Source: Mesobacillus subterraneus (GTDB taxonomy: Bacteria > Bacillota > Bacilli > Bacillales > Cytobacillaceae). Taken from it: a stretch of DNA of 64,000 nt. Each line of letters opens with the position of its first letter. Position 1 is the first letter of the stretch. The notes beneath the pieces are model-generated. The model did no database searches, was not told the origin of the DNA, and worked only from the letters and a program-made list of their open reading frames with translations. Below, one piece after another: positions 51,154-60,566 of the stretch. The translations under genes and the position numbers were made by a program. Where the stretch lies: assembly GCF_003937825.1 (NCBI RefSeq), contig NZ_RSFW01000014.1, forward strand, positions 186,001 through 250,000, in the 5' to 3' direction.

Positions 51154-53005
51154 TTCGGCTTCCTCCTTTGAGGATTTTACTCGGTACAGATACAGTCACC
51201 ATGGTGTATTCGCCTTCAACACTCGTTACCTTCACACCATATTTATTCCCGTAATAAAGTTTGATCCTCTCATTTACATTCCTGATTCCAATTCCATTGC
51301 CGCCATTGCTGGAACTTTTTCCATCTGGGTCCTGCTTGGTCTGGATCGCTTCGTTCAGCAACTCACACTGTGAAGGGGACATCCCGATCCCATTATCCTT
51401 GATCGCAATGAAGACCGTCCCTTCTGATTGGCGGGCGGTGACATCAAGAACCCCCGGTTCGTTCTTAGGAATGATTCCGTGTTTAATCGCATTTTCAATG
51501 ATTGGCTGCAGGGACATCTTCAGGACTTCCTGCTCAATCAGGTCCTGAGGGATTTCAATATTCAGGGTTATCAGTCCATCTAACCTCAGATTCATGATTT
51601 CAACATAGTTTTTTATATAATTTAGTTCTTCCTCGAGAAGGACGAAATCGTTTTTCCATTTAAGGTTATACCGCATCATTTCACCCAGCGATGTTACTGC
51701 ATCTGAAATCTCGAACTTCCCCTCAATTTCAGCCATCATTTTGATATTTTCCAGGGTGTTGTACAGGAAATGGGAATCGATTTGCGTTTTCAACGCCTTC
51801 AATTCTGTTTCCTTGGCTGCTGCCTGTTTGTTGACAGCTTCCACAATCAGGCCATTTATTTTTCCGACCATGCTTTTAAAATGGTACCCGAGCTCAGCAA
51901 TCTCATCATTGCCGCTGATTTCAAGATCGAAATTGAAATCGCCCTTCTCTACCCGTTTCATGGACGCTTTCAGCTGGTACATTTTCTTGAGCAATAAAGA
52001 AATGAGTACATAAGTGAACAACGACAGGACAATGACAAGAAAAATGATCCCGCTCAAGAAAACGTTCCTTGTCTTGGCGGTTTCCGCATACAGGGACTCA
52101 AGAGAAATGACATTCAGCATATATGCATCCAGATCATCCAAATAGGCGGTGATCACAAGGTATGGGGTGTTATTGTCCTTGTATTCGAAACTCCCGGTTC
52201 CTGTATGCTTGAATTGCTGAAATTCACGTTTCAGCTTTTCGGTATTGATCCCCTCATCTTCAAAGAAGGTGTGATGATAATTCCTGATCATATTCATATC
52301 CTTATCCAGGACAACATACACCGACCCGGAATCATTTACAGTCCCAAACATCTTTGGAAAGAAATTTTTGAGGAACATATTGATTTCAATGATTCCAAGG
52401 TGCTCATCCTTGGGATAATCAAGCTCTCTCAGCAACGAGATTTTGGACGTATTTTGCGAAGGCAGCCTGTCGAGGACATCCTCGGTTTGCTGGTCGAACC
52501 ACCAGAGCTCCATGCCGTTCCTTTGGATGACATCTTCCCTCCATGGCTTATTCAAGACTCGCTCCTCCTTGAACAGGATCGGCCACATTTCAGTGATATG
52601 GGGGTTTGTCGTATATAAACGGATATTCTCAATCGCTGGATTATTGTGCTGCAATCTCGTTACATTCGAAAGTTCATTCATTTTAAAATCGATCAGTTCA
52701 TTGATATTGGCTTCATTTCTCGATCGGACAAAATCGATGAATTCCACGTCCGATACGACCATCTGGGCCGTGCGCCTCATCGTCTCGATATTGTTTTTTA
52801 TATGAATCTGTTCGATCTCCAGGGCATTTTCGTTCTTGATCCTAATTTCATTAATCGCTCTGTCATATACATCGTTGGAATAGATGCTTGTAAAAATAAT
52901 AATAGGAATGATGATGATGACAATATATAACGCTATGAGTTTCTGCTGCAGCGACAGGCTGTTAATTCCATTAGTGATCCCTTTAAGCAGTCGAGCCACT
53001 CTCAT
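51146..53005 (-). CDS. YesM-type sensor histidine kinase
   Basis: 619 residues. Membrane helix (about 20-40), large extracellular sensor (about 41-290, Cache-like), second helix (about 295-320), HAMP, then a His_kinase domain with the phospho-acceptor in DSHFLYNTLENIK and a HATPase with NAIKHGI and GNGIGIRNV. ATG 53005 is used since the frame upstream to 53062 has no ribosome site. Paired with the response regulator and adjacent to the lipoprotein/permease genes, the usual way such kinases sense sugar uptake. Confidence 0.92.
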   Translation of the reverse strand: MRVARLLKGITNGINSLSLQQKLIALYIVIIIIPIIIFTSIYSNDVYDRAINEIRIKNENALEIEQIHIKNNIETMRRTAQMVVSDVEFIDFVRSRNEANINELIDFKMNELSNVTRLQHNNPAIENIRLYTTNPHITEMWPILFKEERVLNKPWREDVIQRNGMELWWFDQQTEDVLDRLPSQNTSKISLLRELDYPKDEHLGIIEINMFLKNFFPKMFGTVNDSGSVYVVLDKDMNMIRNYHHTFFEDEGINTEKLKREFQQFKHTGTGSFEYKDNNTPYLVITAYLDDLDAYMLNVISLESLYAETAKTRNVFLSGIIFLVIVLSLFTYVLISLLLKKMYQLKASMKRVEKGDFNFDLEISGNDEIAELGYHFKSMVGKINGLIVEAVNKQAAAKETELKALKTQIDSHFLYNTLENIKMMAEIEGKFEISDAVTSLGEMMRYNLKWKNDFVLLEEELNYIKNYVEIMNLRLDGLITLNIEIPQDLIEQEVLKMSLQPIIENAIKHGIIPKNEPGVLDVTARQSEGTVFIAIKDNGIGMSPSQCELLNEAIQTKQDPDGKSSSNGGNGIGIRNVNERIKLYYGNKYGVKVTSVEGEYTMVTVSVPSKILKGGSRSV

Positions 53006-53128
53006 GTTCTCACTTCCATCTTTTTTAACATAGTTAAAGTATAAAAGTTTTAGGGAGTACAAAGATAGGGGAAGTGTTGCAAATTCATGAATTATCTGTT
53101 AATCCCAAATATCGCTTTAGACAGGAAT

Positions 53129-53170
53129 AGACTGTCCCTTTACAGAATTTTCATTCCGAGGAGACAGTCT
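53129..53170 (-). terminator. Hairpin after lipoprotein gene
   Basis: AGACTGTC (53129-53136) pairs with GACAGTCT (53163-53170) over a 26-base loop. No U tract follows on the minus strand, so termination is doubtful; some read-through into the kinase gene is likely. Confidence 0.35.
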
Positions 53171-53182
53171 GGTCCTGCTTAC

Positions 53183-54838
53183 TTATTTTGCTGCATCAAG
53201 TTTGCTCTTGTTCAGCTCGTAATACTCTTGCTGATACTTTGCAACTTTATCGTATCCGAATGATTCACGCTTCTTCAGGAAGTCTGCAAAGATTTTATCG
53301 AACTCTTTATCAGATTTCGCAAGTAACAGCTTCGGAAGAGTCTTGCCCCATTCCTGGGCAATCTTGCTTGCGGCCACACCCTCAGCAGATGTACCTGTCG
53401 GGCTAATTCCATCGAATTCAGCAAAGCTTACAGTCTTGCCTTTTGTCCAGTCTTCCATTTGCTTGAACGGTTCTGAAGCTGGCGGCAGCCATTGGAGGTT
53501 CATATTTGTATCCATCAGCATCCAGTACTTATAAGAAGCACCGTATTGCTGGTCAAAAGCTGCACGGTCTTTATTCAGTAGATCCAGCACTTCCGGCTTG
53601 AATTCCGGCTTGCCGTTGACGACATCATATGTTTCGCCTTCTTTACCCATATAAAGGTCTTTTTGTCCTTCTTCACTGATCAGGTAAGTCAGGAATTGAA
53701 TCGCTCTTTCTTTATCTTTTACATCCTTGGAAATCAATGTCACTGTCCATCCAGAGATGCTGTCTCCTGCTAAAGTAGGAGCATCTCCTTTGGAGTTCGC
53801 TGGTCCATCAACTGCGATATAGATCGATTCTGGATCTTTCGCATACAATGCATGCTGCTGTGCTGCAAGGTCACTGCGCTGGTAAAGCATAGCGAAGTAT
53901 CTACCCTGAGAGATCTTTTCTTCCATTTGCGGACGCTTGTCGATGAAGATATCTTTTGCAAGGAGACCTTTGTCATTTGCTTCTCTGAACACTTTCAGCC
54001 AGCGAAGGTATTCAGGATCCTGGCTGCGGTCATATACTTTTCCATCCTTCTCCATTGGAATGGCAAGGAAGTTTTGAAGATAGCCTTCAAGAGATGTGTT
54101 TCCTACATCTGTAAACTCATTCATACCGAATGGAATCAAAGGAGCTCCATTCACTTCAGGGAACTTTTTCTTTGCCTCTTCAAGGGCTTTCAGGAAGCCT
54201 TCAGGAGTCGTCATGTCAGGGCTTCCAATCGCTTCATACATATCTTTCCTTACAAGGAATGTCTGATTGGAAGGTTTAAGGTCCTTGTACTTGTCAAAAT
54301 CCTTCGGTGAAGATGAAGCATTTGGATAACCATACGTATTGCCATCCTCTTGCTTGTACCATTCAATCTTCGCTCCGTCTGCTACTTTATAGAAATAAGG
54401 ATCATATTGATCTGCCAGTTCATTTAATGGAAGAACAAGCTCACCTTCAATCATCTTCTTGACTGCATCTTCCCACCAGCCAATCGTGATGAAATCTGGA
54501 AGTTTGCCAGAAGCAATCATTGTGTTCATTTTCTCTGCTTCGTTGCCCGCAGGTGAAATGAAGTTAACGGAAACGCCTGTTTTGTCTGTTACGTATTTCG
54601 AGACAACATCATCGCCCCATTTATGAGCGTACCATGAAAAATTGACATACCAGTCGAAAGTGATGGGATCCTTGTTTGACTCCCAGCCAGGTGCATCAGC
54701 TGTCGCTTTTGGCTTGTCGTTCTCTTCTTTATCGGAAGCGTTTTCATTCGTCTTGTTAGAACAGCCTGAAAACAGGGCTAAAACCAATGAAAGTATAAGC
54801 AGCACTGAAAAGCCTTTAGATAAGAATTTTCTCCTCAT
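53183..54838 (-). CDS. Sugar-binding lipoprotein, LplA/YtcQ-type ABC transporter
   Basis: 551 residues from ATG 54838 (AGAGGG upstream). Lipoprotein signal with LFSGC (Cys26). The mature part is a large family 1-type solute-binding protein (DPITFDWYVNFSWYAHKWGDD; MNTMIASGKLPDFITIGWW). Works with the two upstream permeases; the ATPase is not in the operon, as is usual for this family, which shares MsmX-type ATPases. Beta-glucan oligosaccharides are the likely cargo by context. Confidence 0.9.
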   Translation of the reverse strand: MRRKFLSKGFSVLLILSLVLALFSGCSNKTNENASDKEENDKPKATADAPGWESNKDPITFDWYVNFSWYAHKWGDDVVSKYVTDKTGVSVNFISPAGNEAEKMNTMIASGKLPDFITIGWWEDAVKKMIEGELVLPLNELADQYDPYFYKVADGAKIEWYKQEDGNTYGYPNASSSPKDFDKYKDLKPSNQTFLVRKDMYEAIGSPDMTTPEGFLKALEEAKKKFPEVNGAPLIPFGMNEFTDVGNTSLEGYLQNFLAIPMEKDGKVYDRSQDPEYLRWLKVFREANDKGLLAKDIFIDKRPQMEEKISQGRYFAMLYQRSDLAAQQHALYAKDPESIYIAVDGPANSKGDAPTLAGDSISGWTVTLISKDVKDKERAIQFLTYLISEEGQKDLYMGKEGETYDVVNGKPEFKPEVLDLLNKDRAAFDQQYGASYKYWMLMDTNMNLQWLPPASEPFKQMEDWTKGKTVSFAEFDGISPTGTSAEGVAASKIAQEWGKTLPKLLLAKSDKEFDKIFADFLKKRESFGYDKVAKYQQEYYELNKSKLDAAK

Positions 54839-54905
54839 TTTTGACCCTCTCTCTTGTTTTGTTTTTTTGGGCCTCATTATTAACTGTACACTCCTTTAAA
54901 GAAGG

Positions 54906-54939
54906 GGGAAAGACCTAATGTGTATTACCAGTCTTTCCC
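54906..54939 (-). terminator. Intercistronic hairpin/attenuator before the lipoprotein gene
   Basis: GGGAAAGAC (54906-54914) pairs with GTCTTTCCC (54931-54939), with a C/T-rich tail on the minus strand. With the 55002-55022 hairpin it separates permease and lipoprotein genes, so subunit ratio is probably set here. Confidence 0.5.
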
Positions 54940-55001
54940 TATATCCCGAAGGAGGGGGCACCTTCATGGTCAAGCAGTGTCGATTAACAATGAGTATATC
55001 T

Positions 55002-55022
55002 AAATTCTTCAAGGAAGAATTT
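55002..55022 (-). promoter_or_regulatory. Perfect stem-loop after permease gene
   Basis: AAATTCTTC (55002-55010), loop AAG, GAAGAATTT (55014-55022). Located 14 bp after the permease stop; a stabiliser of the 3' end is likely. Confidence 0.45.
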
Positions 55023-55036
55023 AAATCAGAATGGAA

Positions 55037-55936
55037 TCAGCCTTTTACAGAACCAATCAGCATGCCTTTGACGAAATACTTCTGAAGGAACGGATAGACC
55101 AGCATGATTGGCAATGTTGTCACAACCATTGTTGCAAGTTTGATTGATTGAGATGTGACGGTTTTAGTAGCCACTGTTCCGGAGGCATTCATCATCATCT
55201 GGTTGGAACTGGACTCTGCTACAACCTTGTACAAGTACGTCTGGATCGGCTGCAGGTCCGGATTGTTCACGAAGATGACGCCGGCAAAATAGTCGTTCCA
55301 CTGGTAGACACCCTGGAACAAAGCAATCGTTGCGATAACTGGCATTGATAACGGGATGATGACCTTGATGAAAATCATGAAGTCATTGGCACCATCCATT
55401 TTTGCGGCTTCTTCAAGGGACGTCGGAAGCTCCCTGAAGAACGAAACGAATATGATCAAATGGAAGAAGTTGAACAAGGTCGGAATGATATAAACCAGGA
55501 AGTTATCGAATAATCCCAGGTCCCTGATCAGCAGGAAGTAAGGAATCAATCCCCCGCTGAAGAACATCGTGATGACACCGACCAGCATGTAGAAGTTCCG
55601 TCCAACCAGGTCTCTCCTTGAAATCGCATAGGCAACCATCGCTGTAAAAAACACGTGCGTGATGGTACCGATGACCGTTTTGGCAACCGTCACACCAAAG
55701 GATGTAACAATTCCCGGAGTCTGGAAAACCGCTTTGTAATTCTCTAAGGTGAATTCCCTCGGCCACCAGTAAATCCCGCCTCTCATGGCATCCACCCCGT
55801 CATTCAGGGAGTTCACTACTACGTACCAAATCGGGTAAAGCGTGATGCCGCAGATGAAAAGCATGATGAGAATGTTAACGTTATCAAAAATGTACTCACT
55901 GGTGGTTCGCCGGTTCCGTTTAAAAAGCTTGAACAT
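55037..55936 (-). CDS. ABC transporter permease, YtcP-type
   Basis: 299 residues, six membrane segments. The EAA loop is LEEAAKMDGANDFMIFIKVIIP, typical of carbohydrate permeases. A TTG or ATG start at 55936 is followed by MFKLFKRNRRTTSEYIFD. Second permease of the oligosaccharide importer, 13 bp after the first. Confidence 0.92.
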   Translation of the reverse strand: MFKLFKRNRRTTSEYIFDNVNILIMLFICGITLYPIWYVVVNSLNDGVDAMRGGIYWWPREFTLENYKAVFQTPGIVTSFGVTVAKTVIGTITHVFFTAMVAYAISRRDLVGRNFYMLVGVITMFFSGGLIPYFLLIRDLGLFDNFLVYIIPTLFNFFHLIIFVSFFRELPTSLEEAAKMDGANDFMIFIKVIIPLSMPVIATIALFQGVYQWNDYFAGVIFVNNPDLQPIQTYLYKVVAESSSNQMMMNASGTVATKTVTSQSIKLATMVVTTLPIMLVYPFLQKYFVKGMLIGSVKG

Positions 55937-55949
55937 CGACCCTCACCTC

Positions 55950-56936
55950 CTAAAATAAAGATGTTCCGTTCAGTTTCTTGACAATCTTATTAGCAGACAG
56001 AAGCAGGATGAACGCAATGACCGCTTTCAGCAAGCCAACTGCTGTTGCATATGAATATCTCGCATTCTGCAAACCTGTTTGGTATACATAAATATCAATT
56101 ACATTACTAGCGCTTTCATTTAACGAGTTTCTTAGAATCAAAATCTGATCGAAGTTTGAATTCAAGACACCGCTTACAGCAAGAATGAAAAGGATCGTGA
56201 TCGTCGGACGGATGGATGGCAATGTGACATGCCACATTTTCTGGAAACGGTTGGCTCCATCAATCGTCGAGGATTCATATAATTCCGGTGATACACCTGC
56301 GATCGCTGCAAGATAGATGATCGCTGACCAGCCTAGCTCCTTCCAGATATCAGAAAGAATGACGATGGCCCAAAAATTATCAGGGTCTGCAAGGAAGTTT
56401 GTCCGCTCACTGATCAAGCCCATTCCGAGCAAGATATCATTGATGATCCCGATATCAGCAAGCCATGTTGTCAGGATTCCGCCAAGGACAACCCATGAGA
56501 TGAAGTGAGGCAGATAAGATATCGTTTGAACCGCTTTCTTCAGCTTCATCGATGTCAGCTCGTTAAGAAGAAGAGCGAATATGATCGGAAGCGGGAACCC
56601 GATAAAAAGCTTAATCAACGAGATTCCGAGAGTATTTTTCAGGACAATCCAGAAATTCTCGTCCTGCAGGAATTCCTTGAATTGCATCAACCCTACCCAC
56701 GGGGCTTCCGAGATTGACCGGATGATGCTGTACTCCTTAAAGGCAATGATTAATCCGTACATCGGGATATAGTTGAAAATGAACATCCATACTACACCTA
56801 GCAGGGCCATGACCTGCAGGTATTTCTGGTTAAGGAAGTTTTTCTTGATCTTCTTAAATCTTTCTTTCTTCGTGCTTAATTCGGCAATGGGGTCATTCAC
56901 GGCTGGTTCGACTGGCTGTTGTATTTTGACTTCCAT
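55950..56936 (-). CDS. ABC transporter permease, LplB-type
   Basis: 328 residues with a 40-residue cytoplasmic N-terminus and six membrane segments. EAA loop YESSTIDGANRFQKMWHVTLPSIRP. First gene of the importer operon; the region upstream (56937-57119) contains a perfect dyad that may be its operator. Confidence 0.92.
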   Translation of the reverse strand: MEVKIQQPVEPAVNDPIAELSTKKERFKKIKKNFLNQKYLQVMALLGVVWMFIFNYIPMYGLIIAFKEYSIIRSISEAPWVGLMQFKEFLQDENFWIVLKNTLGISLIKLFIGFPLPIIFALLLNELTSMKLKKAVQTISYLPHFISWVVLGGILTTWLADIGIINDILLGMGLISERTNFLADPDNFWAIVILSDIWKELGWSAIIYLAAIAGVSPELYESSTIDGANRFQKMWHVTLPSIRPTITILFILAVSGVLNSNFDQILILRNSLNESASNVIDIYVYQTGLQNARYSYATAVGLLKAVIAFILLLSANKIVKKLNGTSLF

Positions 56937-57065
56937 TTTTTCACCACCTTAGCTGCTCTTGTCTTTCTATAGCTATATCTTAAAAAAAAGCAGAGGCCGA
57001 TATAAGCCATCGAATTTTGCTTATGGTACCAAATTTTTAGATTTATTTTTACAGTCGAAAATATT

Positions 57066-57085
57066 GATACCATCGCAATGGTATC
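57066..57085. promoter_or_regulatory. Perfect inverted repeat upstream of the importer operon
   Basis: GATACCAT (57066-57073), CGCA, ATGGTATC (57078-57085). It lies 130 bp upstream of the LplB-type permease; TATGGTACCAAAT at 57018-57030 is related. Candidate site for the AraC-type response regulator or a sugar repressor. Confidence 0.45.
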
Positions 57086-57119
57086 GTTTACAAAATTTCA
57101 TTGAAGTTTTTATAAAAAT

Positions 57120-57145
57120 AGAAAAACCCCTCCTAAATAGAGGGG
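57120..57145 (-). terminator. Terminator of the GntR/ABC operon
   Basis: CCCCTC (57127-57132) pairs with GAGGGG (57140-57145), followed on the minus strand by TTTTTCTATTTTT. Confidence 0.8.
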
Positions 57146-57159
57146 CTTAACCTACAATT

Positions 57160-57849
57160 CTAGTTAATCACATACCCATCGCCGCTGAGCTCGATATCAG
57201 CTGGTACGCGAATATAAATGAAATCCATTCCTTGCATCATGCCATATCCGTTTGAAATCTGCTCTCCGTATTCGTAGAACTGGGTGAAAGGAAATGCTTT
57301 CGAGAACTTTACAAGCTTGATGGTCACATGATCAGGAGGAAAGATTTTAAGAATGGTGCCATCAAGCTGGATGTCTGGTGATGGAAATCGATCAGTGATA
57401 TCAATATTATCCATATAAGAATAAGTGGAGTAATGGGTCACTTCAACGTTCTCTTCAAGAGAATCCACCTTCTCAATGAAAATCTGTGCATGCTGGTTCA
57501 TGATCTTTACATCCAACAATCGACCCTTGAGCGGGAATTCCCAGGATTCTTTTTTTGTGAGCCCTTCGGCTTCGTCAATTTTTCCGGATTCGATCGTGGG
57601 ATAAATATCGCTATTCAACCGGTCGTTTTCTTCTATTTCTTTATCAGTCAGAAAATCGCCTTTGAAGGTTTCATCTACTGAAATCATTAGGGATAGAATG
57701 CCGGCCCCCAGCAGGATGATGAAGTAGCCTGCGAATACTTTCGTAATACCGCTTCCGCTCATGATTCGTGTTCCAAATATCTTATTGGAAAAACCTCCAA
57801 AACTAAGTGCCAGCAAAATGATCAGGAGCAACAGAAACACAATACTCAT
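57160..57849 (-). CDS. Membrane protein of unknown function in YtrA-type operon
   Basis: 229 residues. Two N-terminal helices (about 3-20 and 35-57), then a mostly beta, probably extracytoplasmic domain with no cysteines. I recognise no family. Its start overlaps the permease stop by 4 bp, so it is the last subunit or accessory protein of this ABC system. It may sense or bind what the transporter handles. Confidence 0.7.
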   Translation of the reverse strand: MSIVFLLLLIILLALSFGGFSNKIFGTRIMSGSGITKVFAGYFIILLGAGILSLMISVDETFKGDFLTDKEIEENDRLNSDIYPTIESGKIDEAEGLTKKESWEFPLKGRLLDVKIMNQHAQIFIEKVDSLEENVEVTHYSTYSYMDNIDITDRFPSPDIQLDGTILKIFPPDHVTIKLVKFSKAFPFTQFYEYGEQISNGYGMMQGMDFIYIRVPADIELSGDGYVIN

Positions 57850-58595
57850 TTCCTCACCTCCAGACTATTCGAGACCCACGCCGCGATTCCATAGGTCAGC
57901 GCAGATGCGAGCAGCACTTTTAGCGTAAACAATAAGAAGGATGTTTCTCTCACGAAAAATTGTCCGATATCAATTACGAAGGTCGACTCACTGCCCAGCA
58001 GTACATTCAAAAACAGGCTGCCGAAAAGGAGCCCCGGCAGGATGATCATAAAAATTTTGTTCCATTGAACAAGCATGCCTACCAGGTATCCGATTGCAGT
58101 GAACAGGAACAGATACAGGATGGTGGCAGCCAGGCCTTCTGTCATTTGCAGCAGTGTCAATGGGTGGCTCTCGATGAATTCCCGATCTTTCAGGAAAAGC
58201 ACTGACAGCTTCAGGGACTGGCTTGCAAGTGCAAAAGTGACCCCGCCGATGACACTTGCCCAGCCCAGGAACAGGATATTCGCTAAATGGCTGCTCAGCC
58301 TGTTGGCGACAAATGCGTAATCATCATAGCGATAAGCCTGGGTCGTGACGACAATCGCTGAAATGAACGCCCAGATCAGCATGAAAGCCATAATGATATT
58401 TCCCGAATAGAATTTCATATCATAGCTGAATGTATCAGAGCCGCCGCCACCTCCGCCTTCTCCTCCAAGAGAGAACAGAATCGCCATGACCTGCAGAAGC
58501 ATCAGCGAGGTGAACATGCCGCGGAAAGATTTCAGCTTGAAGCGGAACTGTTTTGCCACAACATCCAACAGACTAACCTTTGTTAAATACATCAT
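57846..58595 (-). CDS. ABC transporter membrane subunit
   Basis: 249 residues with six hydrophobic segments and a glycine run (GGEGGGGGGSD, about residues 44-54) in the first external loop. It overlaps the ATPase gene by 23 nt. It resembles ABC2-type membrane subunits of YtrB-like systems but sequence identity to a named family is not evident. Confidence 0.75.
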   Translation of the reverse strand: MMYLTKVSLLDVVAKQFRFKLKSFRGMFTSLMLLQVMAILFSLGGEGGGGGGSDTFSYDMKFYSGNIIMAFMLIWAFISAIVVTTQAYRYDDYAFVANRLSSHLANILFLGWASVIGGVTFALASQSLKLSVLFLKDREFIESHPLTLLQMTEGLAATILYLFLFTAIGYLVGMLVQWNKIFMIILPGLLFGSLFLNVLLGSESTFVIDIGQFFVRETSFLLFTLKVLLASALTYGIAAWVSNSLEVRK

Positions 58596-59478
58596 CGATT
58601 CCCCCCTTCTCCTGGCTCGTCAGGTACAGACAGAGATCCTCGTTTGAAATCGTCGAGAACTCAAGACCGCTCTTCATGGCCACACCAATTTGATCATCGG
58701 TAAGGTCATTACGGATGACCGCATACGACCGGCCGAAAGCCTGATCGCTTTTATGGAATACTTCATGGCCGCGGAGCCAGCTGTTGATGGCTTCTTCTTT
58801 TCCGCTGACGACCACCGCATACTCACGCAGCTCTTCAACCGGCATATGCAAAAACTGCTGTCCATCCTTCAAGAGCAGGATATCCTCAAGAATGTCCTCC
58901 ACCTCGCTCAAGTGATGGCTTGAAATAATGATCGTCCGAGGATAGGCGATATAATCCTTCAGAAGTGCCCGGTAAAAATCCTTCCTGACCCCTGCATCCA
59001 TGCCGTTCGTTGGCTCATCGAAAATCGTCAGCGGACAGCGTGAGGCCAAACCCAAAATTGCGTTGAACGTATTCTTCATTCCCTTGGAAAGCCCGGTATG
59101 TGTCTGTCTAGGGTTAAGCGAAAAATAGTCAAACAACTTTTTAGCCAAATCCATATCCCAGTTGTGATAAAAATCAGCCGCGCTCGCCATAATTTCTTCC
59201 AGGTCCAGCGCCGTTGGCATGTTCATATCGTTATCAATCATGATCATATTCGCCGACACCATTAAGTTATTGAATGGGTGTTCCCCAAACGCCCGTACAT
59301 CCCCTGATGTTTCCTTCATAAAACCGGCTGCGATTTTCAGCATCGTCGTCTTGCCGGCACCATTCCTGCCAATCAGTCCGGTAATCTTGTTTTCCCCCAG
59401 TGAAAAACTGAGATTATCCAGCGCTTTTTTCCTCCCATATGCCTTTGTCACCGAATCGAACTCAAGCACACTCATCAC
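58573..59478 (-). CDS. ABC transporter ATPase (YtrB-like)
   Basis: 301 residues. Walker A GRNGAGKTT (about 37-45), signature LSKGMKN (a variant), Walker B LTIFDEPTNGMDA, H-loop SSHHLSEVEDIL. ATGA overlap with the regulator. Systems with a YtrA-type GntR regulator respond to wall-active antibiotics; that role is inferred here. Confidence 0.9.
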   Translation of the reverse strand: MMSVLEFDSVTKAYGRKKALDNLSFSLGENKITGLIGRNGAGKTTMLKIAAGFMKETSGDVRAFGEHPFNNLMVSANMIMIDNDMNMPTALDLEEIMASAADFYHNWDMDLAKKLFDYFSLNPRQTHTGLSKGMKNTFNAILGLASRCPLTIFDEPTNGMDAGVRKDFYRALLKDYIAYPRTIIISSHHLSEVEDILEDILLLKDGQQFLHMPVEELREYAVVVSGKEEAINSWLRGHEVFHKSDQAFGRSYAVIRNDLTDDQIGVAMKSGLEFSTISNEDLCLYLTSQEKGGIDDVFNKG

Positions 59479-59858
59479 GAATCCCCCTTCAATTCCCTTT
59501 TGGCCTCCTGGATCATGGCGATCAATTCTTCTTCCGTCACTTTTAGGTGCTCAGCCTCCCTTACCAATTCCGCCACCAATGACTTCAATGTCTGATTCCT
59601 CCGTTTCACCGCAATGATTTTTTTCGCCTCTGCAGATACGAACATCCCCAGTCCGCGTTTTTTATAAAGAATGTTTTCATCCGCTAAAATATTCAACCCT
59701 TTTGCCGCTGTCGCTGGATTGATGTTCAGCATTTCGGCAAGCTGGTATTGCGAATACACCTTTTCATCACTCTTGATGCTCTCGCCGAGAATCTCCGTTT
59801 CCAGCCACTCAGCAATCTGGACATAAATCGGCTTCATGCTTTCTGAATTAAGGATCAA
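59475..59858 (-). CDS. GntR-family regulator, YtrA type
   Basis: 127 residues. Winged helix at about 10-75 (SQYQLAEMLNINPATAAKGLNILADENILYKKRGLGMFV), then a short helical tail, as in YtrA-subfamily regulators that control ABC exporters. Start TTG 59858, seven bases after GGAGG. A dyad overlapping the promoter supports autoregulation. Confidence 0.9.
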   Translation of the reverse strand: MILNSESMKPIYVQIAEWLETEILGESIKSDEKVYSQYQLAEMLNINPATAAKGLNILADENILYKKRGLGMFVSAEAKKIIAVKRRNQTLKSLVAELVREAEHLKVTEEELIAMIQEAKRELKGDS

Positions 59859-59884
59859 TCCCGCACCTCCTCTAACAGGTTACA

Positions 59885-59910
59885 TAGTGCATTACTGTTG
59901 TAATGTACTA
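59885..59910. promoter_or_regulatory. GntR/YtrA operator
   Basis: TAGTGCATTAC (59885-59895), TGTT, GTAATGTACTA (59900-59910): an 11-bp inverted repeat with one mismatch. It overlaps the -10 box of the promoter. Confidence 0.7.
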
Positions 59911-59935
59911 TACATTATCTTATGCAGTGTTACAA
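59907..59935 (-). promoter_or_regulatory. Promoter of the GntR/ABC operon
   Basis: -35 TTGTAA (59930-59935), 17 bp, -10 TATAGT (59907-59912) on the minus strand. Confidence 0.75.
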
Positions 59936-60088
59936 GGAAAATTGCGCCAATTTTTGAATAATAGGAGTGATTTATTTTATGAATTAGGATGAAATCCAGC
60001 ATTGAAGGTGCAAATCTAAAGATTAGAGTCGCTTCTGTAAGTGGATTCTGTTGAAATTTTAAAGGGAAAGTTTGTAGATCATTTGGTG

Positions 60089-60203
60089 ATTGCACGAAGA
60101 TAAACATTAATTGCACAGTCCTTCTTCATAATTGCGTAAAGAAGTACTTGGATTATTGCACAGTAAAGCTTATTAATTGCACGATAAAACGAGATAATTG
60201 CAC
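60089..60203. repeat. 21-bp phased array F (core ATTGCAC)
   Basis: ATTGCAC (once ATTGCGT) starts at 60089, 60110, 60131, 60155, 60176 and 60197: steps 21, 21, 24, 21, 21. The extended core TTAATTGCAC is the inverse complement of the core in the array at 20779-20869. The array fills the gap between the GntR promoter and the small membrane protein. Confidence 0.9.
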
Positions 60204-60242
60204 CGCCCATCCAATTTTGGAAATCCATTTAACCAGCCACAT

Positions 60243-60270
60243 GAAAAACCCTCTTGTTTTCACAAGAGGG
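60243..60270 (-). terminator. Terminator of the small membrane protein gene
   Basis: CCCTCTTGT (60249-60257) pairs with ACAAGAGGG (60262-60270); TTTTTC follows on the minus strand. Confidence 0.85.
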
Positions 60271-60277
60271 CAAACGG

Positions 60278-60499
60278 TCATAGGTTGGTTTTTTCTAGCG
60301 GGCTTTCCAGCTTCATTTGTGTTAGCTCGAGTTTCATTTTTTCTGTTTCCAGCAGGTAGTTCTGATGCTTGAGTTTTTCGAGTTCAATTTCGTCTTTAAT
60401 CATGTTGTGTTTGATTTTGGCTACTTTTTGATAATGGCTTGTGACGATGGCGACCAGCGGAATCGAAAATACCATTATGATCGTTATCGTTCCTGTCAT
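60278..60499 (-). CDS. Small membrane protein with coiled coil
   Basis: 73 residues: one N-terminal helix (about 4-21), then a charged amphipathic coiled coil (about 25-70, KDEIELEKLKHQNYLLETEK). GGGGTGAAG precedes ATG 60499. Similar in design to PspB-like or FtsL-like proteins, but no family can be named. Confidence 0.7.
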   Translation of the reverse strand: MTGTITIIMVFSIPLVAIVTSHYQKVAKIKHNMIKDEIELEKLKHQNYLLETEKMKLELTQMKLESPLEKTNL

Positions 60500-60566
60500 G
60501 GAACTTCACCCCGAATCTCTCATGATATATTTCTATTATAGCTAACACAGGAAAAATAAACCAACC

